Below the pieces are notes generated by a model. The model searched no databases, was not told where the DNA came from, and saw only the letters and a list, made by a program, of their open reading frames with translations. From Sphingomonas taxi (GTDB taxonomy: Bacteria; Pseudomonadota; Alphaproteobacteria; Sphingomonadales; Sphingomonadaceae), in contig QFQI01000008.1 of assembly GCA_003243195.1 (NCBI GenBank), positions 178,232-242,231 on the forward strand: a stretch of 64,000 nt of DNA, read 5' to 3'. The position numbers and the translations under genes were made by a program. Of this stretch, positions 17,177 to 25,762 are shown in pieces. How positions within the stretch are numbered: position 1 is the first letter of the stretch; every line of letters starts with the position of its first letter.

Positions 17177-17949
17177 CGCCCCGTCCAGACGGCGGCACGC
17201 TTCTCGGCGAAGGCGGCCGGCCCTTCGACGGCATCGTGCGACGCCATCATCGCCGCGATCGCCGGATACGACCATTGTTCGGTCAGGAAGCGTTCGATCG
17301 GCGTGTCGAGGCCGCGCAGCACCGCCTGCTTGGTCGCGCGCACCGCCAGCGGGCCACATGCCGCGATGTCGTCGGCCCAGCGCCGCGCCGCCGCCAGCAC
17401 GTCGCCGTCGACCACGTCGTTGACGAAACCCAGCCGCGCGCCTTCCTCCGCGCTCACCCGCCGCCCGGTCAGCATCATCCCCATGGCGTGTTTCAGCCCG
17501 ACGACGCGCGGCAGCCGCTGCAATCCGCCCGCCAGCGCCGCTAGGCCGACGCGCGGTTCGGGCAGCGCGAAGCTGGCGGAGCGCGCGGCGACGATCAGGT
17601 CGCACGCCAGCGCGATCTCGAACCCGCCGCCCATCGCGACGCCGTTGACCGCCGCGATCACCGGCTTGGCCATGTCGAAGCGCGCGGTCAGCCCGGCGAA
17701 GCCGCTCGCGGGGGTGGCCATGCCGCCGCCCGACGCCTGTTGCTTCAGGTCGTGGCCCGCGCAGAACGCCTTCTCCCCCGCGCCCGTGATGATCGCCACC
17801 CATTGTCCGGCGTCGGCCGCGAAGTCGTCGAAGGCGGCGGCGAGTTCCTCATGCGCGGCGGCGTTCAGCGCATTGTGCGCCCCGGGCCGCGCGATGGTGA
17901 CGATCGTCACCCGTCCCGCGCGTGCGACATCGATATGACGGTGCGTCAC
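17173..17949 (-). CDS. Enoyl-CoA hydratase
   Basis: This 258-residue crotonase has oxyanion-hole segments KAFCAGHDLKQQA and NGVAMGGGFEIALACD, and ASFALPEPRVGLAALAGG with the acidic residue position used by hydratases. It starts at a GTG (17949) that overlaps the acyl-CoA dehydrogenase stop, and it overlaps the kinase start by 4 bp. It probably hydrates the enoyl-CoA made by one of the operon's dehydrogenases. Confidence 0.9.
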   Translation of the reverse strand: MTHRHIDVARAGRVTIVTIARPGAHNALNAAAHEELAAAFDDFAADAGQWVAIITGAGEKAFCAGHDLKQQASGGGMATPASGFAGLTARFDMAKPVIAAVNGVAMGGGFEIALACDLIVAARSASFALPEPRVGLAALAGGLQRLPRVVGLKHAMGMMLTGRRVSAEEGARLGFVNDVVDGDVLAAARRWADDIAACGPLAVRATKQAVLRGLDTPIERFLTEQWSYPAIAAMMASHDAVEGPAAFAEKRAAVWTGR

Positions 17950-19121
17950 GGCCGCCCCTCCTTCTGGTCGCGCTTGATCTTCCGGGCCAGGCTCCATTTG
18001 TGGACCTCGGTCGGGCCGTCGTAGATGCGAAAGGCGCGGATTTCGCGGAATACCTGTTCGACGATCGTGTCGCCGGTGACGCCGGTGCCGCCCATCACCT
18101 GCACGCAGCGATCGGCGACGCGCATCAGCGCCTCCGACACCGCGACCTTGGTCATCGAGCTTTCCACGCCGCCGTTCCCGCCGCCGTCCAGCACGTCGGC
18201 GCACCAGTCGATCATCAGTTCGGCCTGTTTCAGGTCGATCAGATTGTCGGCCAGCATGAAGCCGACGCCTTCGTGATCGACCAACAGCTTGCCGAAGGCG
18301 TGGCGGCGGCAGGCGTAATCGGTCGCGATCTCGTTGGCGCGCACGCACGCGCCGAGCCAGCGCATGCAATGCGATAGGCGCGCCGGGGCGAGCCGCACCT
18401 GCGCGTATTTGAAGCCCTCGCCGCTGTGCCCGAGCATCTGGTCGGCGGGGATGCGCAGGTTGTCGATGCGCACGATCGCGTGACCGCCCGGCATCGACGA
18501 ATCGATCGTGTCGAGCACGCGCTCGATCGTGATCGCCGGGTCGGGCAGGTCGACCAGGAACATGCACGCGCCCCCCGTTCCGTCCGTGGCGTCGGACTTC
18601 GCCATGACGATCCCGACCCGCGCGCCCTCCGCACCGGTGATGAACGCCTTGCGTCCGTTGACCACCCAATGGTTGCCGTCGAGGGTCGCGGTCGTCTTCA
18701 TCATCGACGGGTCGGACCCCGCGCCGCCGTCCTCGGCTGGCTCGGTCATGAAGAAGGCCGAGCGCGCCTCGCCGCGCACCAGCGGATCGAGGAAGCGCTG
18801 CTTCTGCGCCGCGCTGCCGACCTTGCCGAGCAGGTACATATTGCCTTCGTCCGGCGCGGCGGTGTTGACCGCGAGCGGCCCCAGCGGCGACAGCCCGGAC
18901 TGGCGCAGCACGTACGCCGTCTCGCGCTGCGTCAGATGCGTGCCGTCCGGCAGGATATGCGGGGTCAGCACGCCGGCGGAACGCGCCTTTGCGCGCATTT
19001 CCGACACCAGTTCGTCGCTCGGCCCATGCGCGCTCCGGCGCGGGTCGCGCTCGTACGGCACCACCACCTCGCGCACGAACGCGGCGACCCGCGCGCCGAT
19101 CTCCCGGGCGCGCGCGCTCAT
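17946..19121 (-). CDS. Acyl-CoA dehydrogenase of ACAD10/11 (LvaC-like) type
   Basis: This 391-residue FAD enzyme has the ACAD three-domain layout: an alpha-helical N-terminus, a beta domain with FFMTEPAEDGGAGSDPS, and a C-terminal helical domain with VMGGTGVTGDT. The usual C-terminal catalytic Glu motif (YEGT) is replaced by YDGPTEVHK, with Asp at 368; the related DGPxEVH pattern marks the ACAD10/11 group. That group acts with an APH-type kinase, which is encoded two genes downstream here. It overlaps both neighbours by 4 bp. Confidence 0.88.
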   Translation of the reverse strand: MSARAREIGARVAAFVREVVVPYERDPRRSAHGPSDELVSEMRAKARSAGVLTPHILPDGTHLTQRETAYVLRQSGLSPLGPLAVNTAAPDEGNMYLLGKVGSAAQKQRFLDPLVRGEARSAFFMTEPAEDGGAGSDPSMMKTTATLDGNHWVVNGRKAFITGAEGARVGIVMAKSDATDGTGGACMFLVDLPDPAITIERVLDTIDSSMPGGHAIVRIDNLRIPADQMLGHSGEGFKYAQVRLAPARLSHCMRWLGACVRANEIATDYACRRHAFGKLLVDHEGVGFMLADNLIDLKQAELMIDWCADVLDGGGNGGVESSMTKVAVSEALMRVADRCVQVMGGTGVTGDTIVEQVFREIRAFRIYDGPTEVHKWSLARKIKRDQKEGRP

Positions 19122-19879
19122 CGCGGCGCCATCCGGATCGCACCGTCGAGCCGGATCGTCTCGCCGTTGAGCATCGGGTTGGTCACGATCGCCTCGACCA
19201 GTCGGGCATATTCGTCGGGCTGGCCGAGCCGCGAGGGGAAGGGCACCTGCGCGCCCAGCAGATCCTGCGTATCCTGCGGCAGCGTGGCGAGCAGCGGGGT
19301 CCAGAAAAGGCCGGGCGCGATCGTCATCACCCGGATGCCGTAACGCGCCAGTTCGCGCGCGATCGGCAGCGTCATGCCGACCACGCCGCCCTTCGACGCG
19401 GCATAGGCGGCCTGGCCGATCTGTCCGTCATAGGCCGCGATCGAGGCGGTGTTGATGATGACCCCGCGTTCCTCCCCGACGGGATCGGCCGTGTGCAGCG
19501 CGGCGGCGAAGCTCGACAGGACGTTGAAGGTGCCCAGCAGGTTGATGTTCACGATCTTCGCGAAGGATGCGAGCGGCAGCGGCTGCCCTTCGCGGTCGAT
19601 CACCTTGGCGGGCGGGCCGATCCCGGCGCAATTGACCAGGATGCGCGCCGTGCCGTTGACCGCCTCCGCCCCGGCGATCGCGCGCGCCACCGCATCTTCG
19701 TTGGTCACGTCGACGCGTACGAAATGCCCGCCGATGTCGCTGGCCAACGCCGCGCCCAGTTCGGCGTTCAGGTCGAAGATCGTGACCACCGCCCCCGCCG
19801 CCGCCAGTCGCTTCGCGGTGCCGCCGCCCAGCCCGGAGGCGCCGCCCGTGACGATGGCGGCCATGCCGTCGATCCGCAT
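19118..19879 (-). CDS. SDR-family 3-hydroxyacyl-CoA dehydrogenase (HSD10-like)
   Basis: This 253-residue short-chain dehydrogenase has the cofactor motif TGGASGLGG (residues 11-19), NCAGIG, and the catalytic set with Ser in NTASIAAYDGQIGQAAYAASK (split here as NTASIAAYDGQ and IGQAAYAASK), where Tyr and Lys are YAASK. It shares the HSD10 architecture with the long loop after NCAGIGPP and the C-terminal PMLNGETIRLDGA. The likely step is oxidation of 3-hydroxyacyl-CoA to ketoacyl-CoA. It is 29 bases after the first acyl-CoA dehydrogenase stop and overlaps the next gene by 4 bp. Confidence 0.9.
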   Translation of the reverse strand: MRIDGMAAIVTGGASGLGGGTAKRLAAAGAVVTIFDLNAELGAALASDIGGHFVRVDVTNEDAVARAIAGAEAVNGTARILVNCAGIGPPAKVIDREGQPLPLASFAKIVNINLLGTFNVLSSFAAALHTADPVGEERGVIINTASIAAYDGQIGQAAYAASKGGVVGMTLPIARELARYGIRVMTIAPGLFWTPLLATLPQDTQDLLGAQVPFPSRLGQPDEYARLVEAIVTNPMLNGETIRLDGAIRMAPR

Positions 19880-19908
19880 TTTTCCGTCTCTCCCATGGTC
19901 TTTTGGCG

Positions 19909-21036
19909 TCAGAGTCCGCGCGCGATCACCATCCGCTGGATGTCCGACGTGCCTTCGTAGATCTGGCAGACCCGCACATCGCGGTAGATCCTGGCCAGCC
20001 CATATTCCTCAAGATAGCCGTAGCCGCCGAGCGTCTGGATCGCGCCCGAGACGATCGCCTCCGCCGCTTCGGACGCGAACAGCTTCGCCATCGACGCCGC
20101 CTGCAACGCGGGCTGCCCGGCATCCTTCAGCGCGGCGGCATGCAGCACCATCAATCGCGCCGCCTCCAGCCGCGTGGCGAGGTCGGCCAGCCGGAAGCCG
20201 ACCGCCTGATGCGCGATGATCGGCGCGCCGAAGCTGTGCCGGTCGCGCGCATAGCCGATCGCGATCTCCAGCGCGGCCTGCGCCATGCCGACTGCCTGCG
20301 CGGCGATGCCGATCCGTCCCGCTTCCAGATTGGACAAGGCGATCGCATAGCCGCGCCCTTCCTCCCCCAGCAGGGCGTCGTCGGGCACCATGCACGCATC
20401 GAAGCGCAGCGCGCAGGTGTCGGACGCGGCCTGCCCCAGTTTGCGCTCCACCTTGTCGACGCAATAGCCGGGCGCATCGGTCGGCACCAGGAACGCCGAG
20501 ATCCCCTTGCGCCCCGCCGCGGGATCAGTGACCGCGATCACCATCGCCACCGATGCGATCCGGCCGGAGGTGATGAACTGTTTCGCGCCGTCGATCCGCC
20601 AGCCACCCGCCACGCGCGTCGCGCGGGTGCGGATCGCGGCGGCGTCCGAGCCGGCGTCGCTCTCGGTCAGCGCGAAGGCGCCGATCGCGGCGCCCGAGAT
20701 CAGCGACGGCAGCCAGCGTTCGCGCTGCGCGGTGGAGCCGTCCTTGAGCAGCCCGGACACCATGATCGAATTCTGGATCGACACGATCGTCGACAGCGCG
20801 CCGTCCGCTGCCGCGATCTCGGTCAGCGCCAGCGCATAGGACACGTAATCCGCACCCGCGCCGCCCAGTTCGGCGGGTGCGGTCATTCCCATCAGTCCGA
20901 GCGCGCCGAGATCGCGGAACAGGTCGGCGGGGAAGGCGCCGGCGGCCTCCCAGGCGGCGCTGTTCGGGCGGATCCGCTCCTGCGCGAAGGCCCGCACCGT
21001 GTCGCGGATCGCCATCTGGGTCTCGGACAGGATCAT
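19909..21036 (-). CDS. Acyl-CoA dehydrogenase (short/branched-chain type)
   Basis: This 375-residue ACAD has FALTESDAGSDAAAIRT in the FAD/substrate region, the FAD-binding QTLGGYGYLEEY and the canonical catalytic Glu at E361 (YEGTSDIQRM). It is therefore a normal alpha,beta-dehydrogenase and differs from the ACAD10/11-like paralogue in the same operon. It is the first gene of the minus-strand operon, 69 bp from the divergent TetR gene, so it is the probable direct target of that repressor. Confidence 0.93.
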   Translation of the reverse strand: MILSETQMAIRDTVRAFAQERIRPNSAAWEAAGAFPADLFRDLGALGLMGMTAPAELGGAGADYVSYALALTEIAAADGALSTIVSIQNSIMVSGLLKDGSTAQRERWLPSLISGAAIGAFALTESDAGSDAAAIRTRATRVAGGWRIDGAKQFITSGRIASVAMVIAVTDPAAGRKGISAFLVPTDAPGYCVDKVERKLGQAASDTCALRFDACMVPDDALLGEEGRGYAIALSNLEAGRIGIAAQAVGMAQAALEIAIGYARDRHSFGAPIIAHQAVGFRLADLATRLEAARLMVLHAAALKDAGQPALQAASMAKLFASEAAEAIVSGAIQTLGGYGYLEEYGLARIYRDVRVCQIYEGTSDIQRMVIARGL

Positions 21037-21105
21037 CTACCGTTCCGGTTAAATGCTACTGGTGGGTAGGTTGCATTCCCGCCGGTCGGCTGTCAATAGC
21101 CGTAA
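21037..21105. promoter_or_regulatory. Divergent promoter region between acyl-CoA operon and TetR gene
   Basis: Sixty-nine bases must hold promoters for both the eight-gene minus-strand operon and the TetR gene. AATGC (21052-21056) and GCATT (21073-21077) are arms of an imperfect dyad around TACTGGTGGGTA. This is the best candidate for a TetR operator. The symmetry is weak. Confidence 0.35.
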
Positions 21106-21741
21106 ATGGCCCGACCCATCCGCGACACGCCGCCGCCATCGCCTTTCCCGGATCGCGCGCAACGGATCGCCAGCCGCGCGGCGAAGCGCGACGCGTTGTT
21201 GCTGGCCGCGGTGCGGATGTTCAACGAACGGGGGTTCCACGCGACGTCGCTCGACGATGTCGCGGCCAGCCTGGGCGTGTCGAAGCCGACGATCTACCAC
21301 CACCTGGGCAACAAGGATCAGGTGTTGTTCGAATGCGTGTCGATCGGGCTGGGGCAGTTGCGCGAGGCGGCGGGCGCGGCGGCGGCGAAGCCGGGCAGGG
21401 GCATCGACCGGCTGCGCGACTTCCTGATCCGTTATGCCCGGATCAACATGGACGATTTCGGGCGCTGCGTGATCCGCACCGGCGACGAGGCCTTGTCGCC
21501 GGAGAGCGCCGCACGCTTCCGCAGCCTGAAGCGGGAGATCGACCAGGCGCTTCGCGCGCTGATCGCGGAGGGCATCGCGGACGGATCGGTCGCCGCACGT
21601 GATCCCAAGCTGCTGGCCTTCACGGTGGCGGGCGCGCTGAACTGGCCCGCGCGCTGGTTCGTCCCCGGCGGGGCGATGGAAGCGACCGAGGTGGCGACGC
21701 AGATGGTGGAGGTGTTGATCGCGGGGATCGCGCCACGTTGA
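21106..21741 (+). CDS. TetR-family transcriptional regulator
   Basis: This 211-residue regulator has the TetR helix-turn-helix at about residues 25-75 (RDALLLAAVRMFNERGFHATSLDDVAASLGVSKPTIYHHLGNKD, cited by positions rather than in full: FHATSLDDVAASLGVSKP then TIYHHLGNKD). A helical ligand domain follows. Its place divergent from the acyl-CoA operon suggests a FadR-like repressor released by an acyl-CoA. The ATG at 21106 has no strong Shine-Dalgarno sequence. Confidence 0.9.
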   Translation: MARPIRDTPPPSPFPDRAQRIASRAAKRDALLLAAVRMFNERGFHATSLDDVAASLGVSKPTIYHHLGNKDQVLFECVSIGLGQLREAAGAAAAKPGRGIDRLRDFLIRYARINMDDFGRCVIRTGDEALSPESAARFRSLKREIDQALRALIAEGIADGSVAARDPKLLAFTVAGALNWPARWFVPGGAMEATEVATQMVEVLIAGIAPR

Positions 21742-21817
21742 GCGGCGCTTCGGGAAACTCGCCCCATCGCGCATTTCCCACCGGATCGTGAGGTTGTTCG
21801 TCCCTCGCGCGGATTTC

Positions 21818-21835
21818 GACATTTCTTGCGCGGGC
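21818..21835 (+). promoter_or_regulatory. Shared upstream motif GACATTTCTTGC-CGCGGGC type, copy before the acyl-CoA ligase
   Basis: GACATTTCTTGCGCGGGC lies 79 bp before the acyl-CoA ligase start. A near copy, GACATTTCCTGCCGCGGGC, lies 83 bp before the aldehyde dehydrogenase gene (30225-30243). The two differ by one substitution and one base of length. Similar placement before two genes of one pathway suggests a shared activator or promoter element. Confidence 0.4.
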
Positions 21836-21896
21836 GATTGCCGTGGATGCGGTGCGCGTGGTTCCTGACCGCAAATAACGAGGCGGAGAGGGATGG

Positions 21897-23432
21897 ATGC
21901 ACCCGGCTGAACATGCCGTCCGGTTTCCCGGGAAAGCGGCGATCGTCATGGCCGGCAGCGGCGATCGGATCAGCTACGGCCAGCTCGACGAACGCTCCAA
22001 TGCCAGCGCATGGCAATTGCGCGCGCTCGGGCTGCGGCGGGGGGATGTGGTCGCGACCTTGTTCGCGAATACGCCGGAGGTGTTCATCTTCGGCTGGGCG
22101 GCACAGCGCGCGGGGCTGTACCAGACCGCGATCTCGAACAAGCTGAGCGCGCGTGACGTCGCGTACATCCTGCGCGACTCGGGGGCGTCGCTGCTGGTGG
22201 TGTCGCCTAAGTGTCGCGACCTGGCGACGGCCGCGCTGGCCGGGCTCCCCGATCTGGCCGCCTTCGTATGGAACGGCGGCGACGCGCGGCTGGGCGACTG
22301 GTCGGCGGCGGCGGCGCGACATCCGGTGACGCCGATCCCGGACGAGAGCGCGGGGGCGGACCTGCTTTATTCCTCGGGCACGACCGGACGGCCCAAGGGG
22401 GTCATGCCAGCGCTGCCCGATGGCCCGATCGGTGCGGAAACGCCGCTGACCCGGATGGGATCGGCGCTGTACGGGATGAACGGGGAAACGGTCTATCTGT
22501 CGAGTTCACCGCTGTATCACGCCGCGCCGCTGCGCTGGGCGATGGCGGTGCAGCAACTGGGCGGGACGGTGATCGTCATGGAGCGGTTCGACGCCGAGGC
22601 GGCGCTGCGGCTGATCGAGCGCCACCGCGTCACCCATGCGACGTTCGTGCCGACCCATTTCGTGCGGATGCTGAAGCTGCCGGAGGAGGTCCGCGCGCGC
22701 CATGACCTGTCGTCGCTCCGCGCGGTGGTCCACGCCGCCGCGCCGTGCCCCGTGCCGGTCAAGAAGGCGATGATCGAGTGGTTCGGCCCGGTCATCCACG
22801 AATATTACTCGGGGACCGAATGTTGCGGCATCACTGCCCTGTCGAGCCAGGAATGGCTCCGCAAGCCCGGGTCGGTGGGGCGCGCGGTGTTGGGGACGCT
22901 GCACGTCACCGACGACGACGGCAACGAACTGCCGGCCGGGACGACCGGCAACATCTTCTTCGGTGACGGACCCGCGTTCCGTTACCTCAACGATCCCGTG
23001 AAGACCGCCGCGGCGCACGACCATCGCGGCTGGGCGACGCTGGGCGACATCGGGCATGTCGACGCCGACGGTTACCTGTTCCTGTCGGACCGAAAGAGCT
23101 TCATGATCATTTCCGGAGGGGTGAACATCTATCCGCAGGAGATCGAGAACCTGCTCGTCACGCACCCCGCCGTCGCCGACGCCGCGGTGATCGGCGTGCC
23201 GTGCGAGGAGATGGGCGAGATGGTGATCGGCGTCGTCCAGCCGGCGCCCGGCGTGGTCGCCGACGCGGCGCTTGCCGAGGAACTGCGCGGCTTCGCGCGC
23301 GCCGCGCTGGGCGGGGTGAAGACGCCGCGCCGGATCGACTTCGTGGACGAACTGCCCCGCGAGCCGACCGGCAAGCTGTTCAAGCGCGCGCTGCGGGACA
23401 GTTACGCGGCGGCGGTCAGCCCAGCTCCTTGA
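21897..23432 (+). CDS. Acyl-CoA synthetase (AMP-forming, FadD-like)
   Basis: This 511-residue ANL-superfamily enzyme has the P-loop YSSGTTGRPKGV (about residue 160), the A5 motif YYSGTECCG, TLGDIGHVD with the ribose-binding Asp, and the hinge and C-terminal catalytic Lys in LPREPTGKLFKRAL. It activates a carboxylic acid to its CoA thioester. It probably feeds the acyl-CoA operon with the acid made by the P450, alcohol dehydrogenase and aldehyde dehydrogenase. AGGCGGAGAGGG precedes the ATG. Its end overlaps the convergent ferredoxin reductase by 17 bp. Confidence 0.92.
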   Translation: MHPAEHAVRFPGKAAIVMAGSGDRISYGQLDERSNASAWQLRALGLRRGDVVATLFANTPEVFIFGWAAQRAGLYQTAISNKLSARDVAYILRDSGASLLVVSPKCRDLATAALAGLPDLAAFVWNGGDARLGDWSAAAARHPVTPIPDESAGADLLYSSGTTGRPKGVMPALPDGPIGAETPLTRMGSALYGMNGETVYLSSSPLYHAAPLRWAMAVQQLGGTVIVMERFDAEAALRLIERHRVTHATFVPTHFVRMLKLPEEVRARHDLSSLRAVVHAAAPCPVPVKKAMIEWFGPVIHEYYSGTECCGITALSSQEWLRKPGSVGRAVLGTLHVTDDDGNELPAGTTGNIFFGDGPAFRYLNDPVKTAAAHDHRGWATLGDIGHVDADGYLFLSDRKSFMIISGGVNIYPQEIENLLVTHPAVADAAVIGVPCEEMGEMVIGVVQPAPGVVADAALAEELRGFARAALGGVKTPRRIDFVDELPREPTGKLFKRALRDSYAAAVSPAP

Positions 23433-24642
23433 GCGGACGCGTCGTGTCCGCCAGGTCCTCGGGCGCGGCCTGCACGGCGTTCGCGACCAGCGCGCGGCCC
23501 TGAACGTAATCCTTGACCGCATTGACCGCATCGACCGCGATCACGCGTCCGTCGCGCAGGTACACGACCGAGAACGAGCGGCTGGCGGGGTCGCCGCGCA
23601 GCACCGCCGCGTCGAAGCCGGTCGACAGTCCGACGGTCTGTAGCTTCAGGTCGTACTGGTTCGACCAGAACCACGGCAACGCCGTGTAGCTCGCCTCGCG
23701 GCCGACGATCGTCCGCGCCGCCACCACCGCCTGATCGTTGGCGTTCTGCACCGATTCCAGCCGGATCGTCGCACCCGCGGCATAGGCGTTGGCATGCGCG
23801 GCGCAGTCGCCGACCGCATAGACGTGCGGCAGGGTGGTGCGGCATTGCGCGTCGACCAGCACGCCGTTGCCGACCGCCGCGCCCGCGTCCGCCAGCGGGG
23901 CGATCGCGGGGACGATGCCGATCCCGACGATCACGATATCGGCGGGCAGTATCTGGCCATCCGCCAGCCGCACGCCGGTGACCGTCGTGTCCCCCTCGAT
24001 ACACGACACGCCCGACGACAGCAGCAGCCGGACGCCATGCTCGCGATGCTCCTGCTCGTAGAAGCGCGACAGCGCCTCGCCCGCAACGCGCGCCAGCACG
24101 CGGTCAAGCGTTTCGACCAACGTCACCGTCTTGTCGAACTTGGTGAGCGCCGCCGCCGCCTCCAGCCCGATATAGCCGCCGCCGATCACCACGATCCGCT
24201 GTGCGTCGTCCAGCTCGCCGAGCAGTCGGTCGACATCGGCGCGGGTCCGGATCGAATGAACCCCGCGCAGGTGGTGGCCGTCGCAGGTCAGGCGGCGCGG
24301 TTCGCCGCCCGTCGCCCAGATCAGGTCGCCGTACTCGACCGGCCGCCCGGCATCGGTGGTCAGCCTCCGCGCCCCGGCATCGACCGTGACGACCCGTTCG
24401 CCCAGGATGAAGTCGATCGCCCGCTCGGTCCAGAAGGCGGGAGGGCGGATCAGCAGCCGTTCGAAGGTCTTGTCACCGCTCAGATATTCCTTCGACAGCG
24501 GCGGGCGTTCGTAGGGCAGCTCCGGCTCCGCGCCGATGATCGCGATCGTCCCGGCGAACTTCTCCTGCCGCAACGCCATCGCCGCCTGCGCGCCGGCATG
24601 GCCGCCGCCGACGATCACCACGTCGTACCGCGCCGCCGTCAT
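23416..24642 (-). CDS. Ferredoxin-NAD(+) reductase (putidaredoxin/rubredoxin reductase type)
   Basis: This 408-residue flavoprotein has the FAD motif VIVGGGHAGAQAA at the N terminus, PYERPPLSKEYL, the NAD motif IVVIGGGYIGLEAAAAL in the middle, and YAVGDCAAH before a C-terminal reductase domain. It passes electrons from NADH to a [2Fe-2S] ferredoxin. It is the last gene of the receptor-P450 operon, and the operon has no ferredoxin. The adrenodoxin-type ferredoxin at 9954-10268 is the only candidate partner in the window. The start at 24642 overlaps the alcohol dehydrogenase stop (ATGA). Confidence 0.92.
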   Translation of the reverse strand: MTAARYDVVIVGGGHAGAQAAMALRQEKFAGTIAIIGAEPELPYERPPLSKEYLSGDKTFERLLIRPPAFWTERAIDFILGERVVTVDAGARRLTTDAGRPVEYGDLIWATGGEPRRLTCDGHHLRGVHSIRTRADVDRLLGELDDAQRIVVIGGGYIGLEAAAALTKFDKTVTLVETLDRVLARVAGEALSRFYEQEHREHGVRLLLSSGVSCIEGDTTVTGVRLADGQILPADIVIVGIGIVPAIAPLADAGAAVGNGVLVDAQCRTTLPHVYAVGDCAAHANAYAAGATIRLESVQNANDQAVVAARTIVGREASYTALPWFWSNQYDLKLQTVGLSTGFDAAVLRGDPASRSFSVVYLRDGRVIAVDAVNAVKDYVQGRALVANAVQAAPEDLADTTRPLKELG

Positions 24643-25748
24643 GGGATCAGCACCACCTTCACGCATTCGCCACGCCCCTGCGCGTCGATCGCGTCGTTGA
24701 TCCGGGCCAGCGGGAAGGTTCGCACCAGCCGGTCGAACGGGAAGCGCCCGGCGCGGTGTGCGGCGATAAGCTCGGGGATGAATGTTTGTGGGTCACTGTC
24801 ACCTTCCATGATGCCGATCACGCGCTGGCCATAGGTAATCATGCCTGCGATGTTGATCGTCAATGCGTCGCCCGCGCCGGGCGGCACGCCGACCAGCCCC
24901 AGCATCCCGCGCGGGGCGAGCGCGCCCAGCGCCGCCTCGATCGCGGCCACGCGCCCGCTGGTGTCCAGCGCGAAATCGACCCCGCCCGGCAGCAGGTCGC
25001 GGATCGCGGCGGTGACGTCGCCCGCCGCCGGATCGACGACCTGTGTCGCGCCGAGGTCGAGCGCCAGCGCGCGGCGCGCGGCGACCGGCTCGACCACGAT
25101 GATCGTCGCGCATCGCTGGATCATCGCGCCCATCACCGCCGCCAGTCCGACCGGCCCACCGCCGACGATCGCGATCGACGAACCGGCGCGGCACGCCATC
25201 GAGCGCATCACGGCGCCCGCCCCGGTCTGGAACCCGCAGCCGAGCGGCCCGAGGATGGCGAGCGGGGCGTCGGGGTCGTCGACCTTCACGACGTTGCGCG
25301 CGCGGACGACCGCATGCGCGGCGAAGCTGGACTGGCCGAAGAAATGCGAGGCGATCGGCGTGCCCCCCGGCGCGGTGTAGGCGGTCGACCCGTCCTCCAG
25401 CCGCGCGCCGGCGTAGTTGAGCGCGGGGAAGTCGCGACAGTAGCTCGGCAGATGTTCGTCGCAGCGGTCGCAATGCCCGCAACTGGAGAAGCCCAGCACC
25501 ACGCGGTCCCCGATCGCCAGCCCGTCGACCCCGGCGCCCACCGCCTCGATCACGCCCGCGCCTTCATGCCCCAGCACGGCGGGCAGCGGGTAGGGGGCGA
25601 ACTGGTCGCGGAACACCAGGTCGGTGTGGCAGAGACCAACCCCTGCGATCGCCACGCGAACCTCGCCCGCGCGTGGCTCGGCCAGCTCCACCGTCTCGAT
25701 CGTGAAAGCGCCCCTGGGTTCGCGGGCGACCGCGGCGGTGGTCTGCAT
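24639..25748 (-). CDS. Zinc-dependent alcohol dehydrogenase (aryl/alkyl alcohol type)
   Basis: This 369-residue medium-chain dehydrogenase has catalytic zinc ligands C40 and H61 (GLCHTD, GHEGAGV), structural zinc cysteines C90, C93, C96 and C104, and the NAD motif VGGGPVGLAA. Its closest pattern is benzyl-alcohol/geraniol-type dehydrogenase (MQTTAAVAREP opening). It would oxidise the alcohol made by the P450 to an aldehyde. A second ATG lies 3 bases upstream; the spacing to GAGG favours 25748. It lies in the operon 14 bases after the AraC gene. Confidence 0.9.
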   Translation of the reverse strand: MQTTAAVAREPRGAFTIETVELAEPRAGEVRVAIAGVGLCHTDLVFRDQFAPYPLPAVLGHEGAGVIEAVGAGVDGLAIGDRVVLGFSSCGHCDRCDEHLPSYCRDFPALNYAGARLEDGSTAYTAPGGTPIASHFFGQSSFAAHAVVRARNVVKVDDPDAPLAILGPLGCGFQTGAGAVMRSMACRAGSSIAIVGGGPVGLAAVMGAMIQRCATIIVVEPVAARRALALDLGATQVVDPAAGDVTAAIRDLLPGGVDFALDTSGRVAAIEAALGALAPRGMLGLVGVPPGAGDALTINIAGMITYGQRVIGIMEGDSDPQTFIPELIAAHRAGRFPFDRLVRTFPLARINDAIDAQGRGECVKVVLIP

Positions 25749-25762
25749 CATGGCCTCGTGGA

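Noticed and set aside
17177..19143. Long minus-strand frames spanning the hydratase and dehydrogenase genes
   Set aside because: They join real C-terminal frames to antisense-like sequence. The coupled GTG/ATG starts at 17949 and 17176 explain the genes better.
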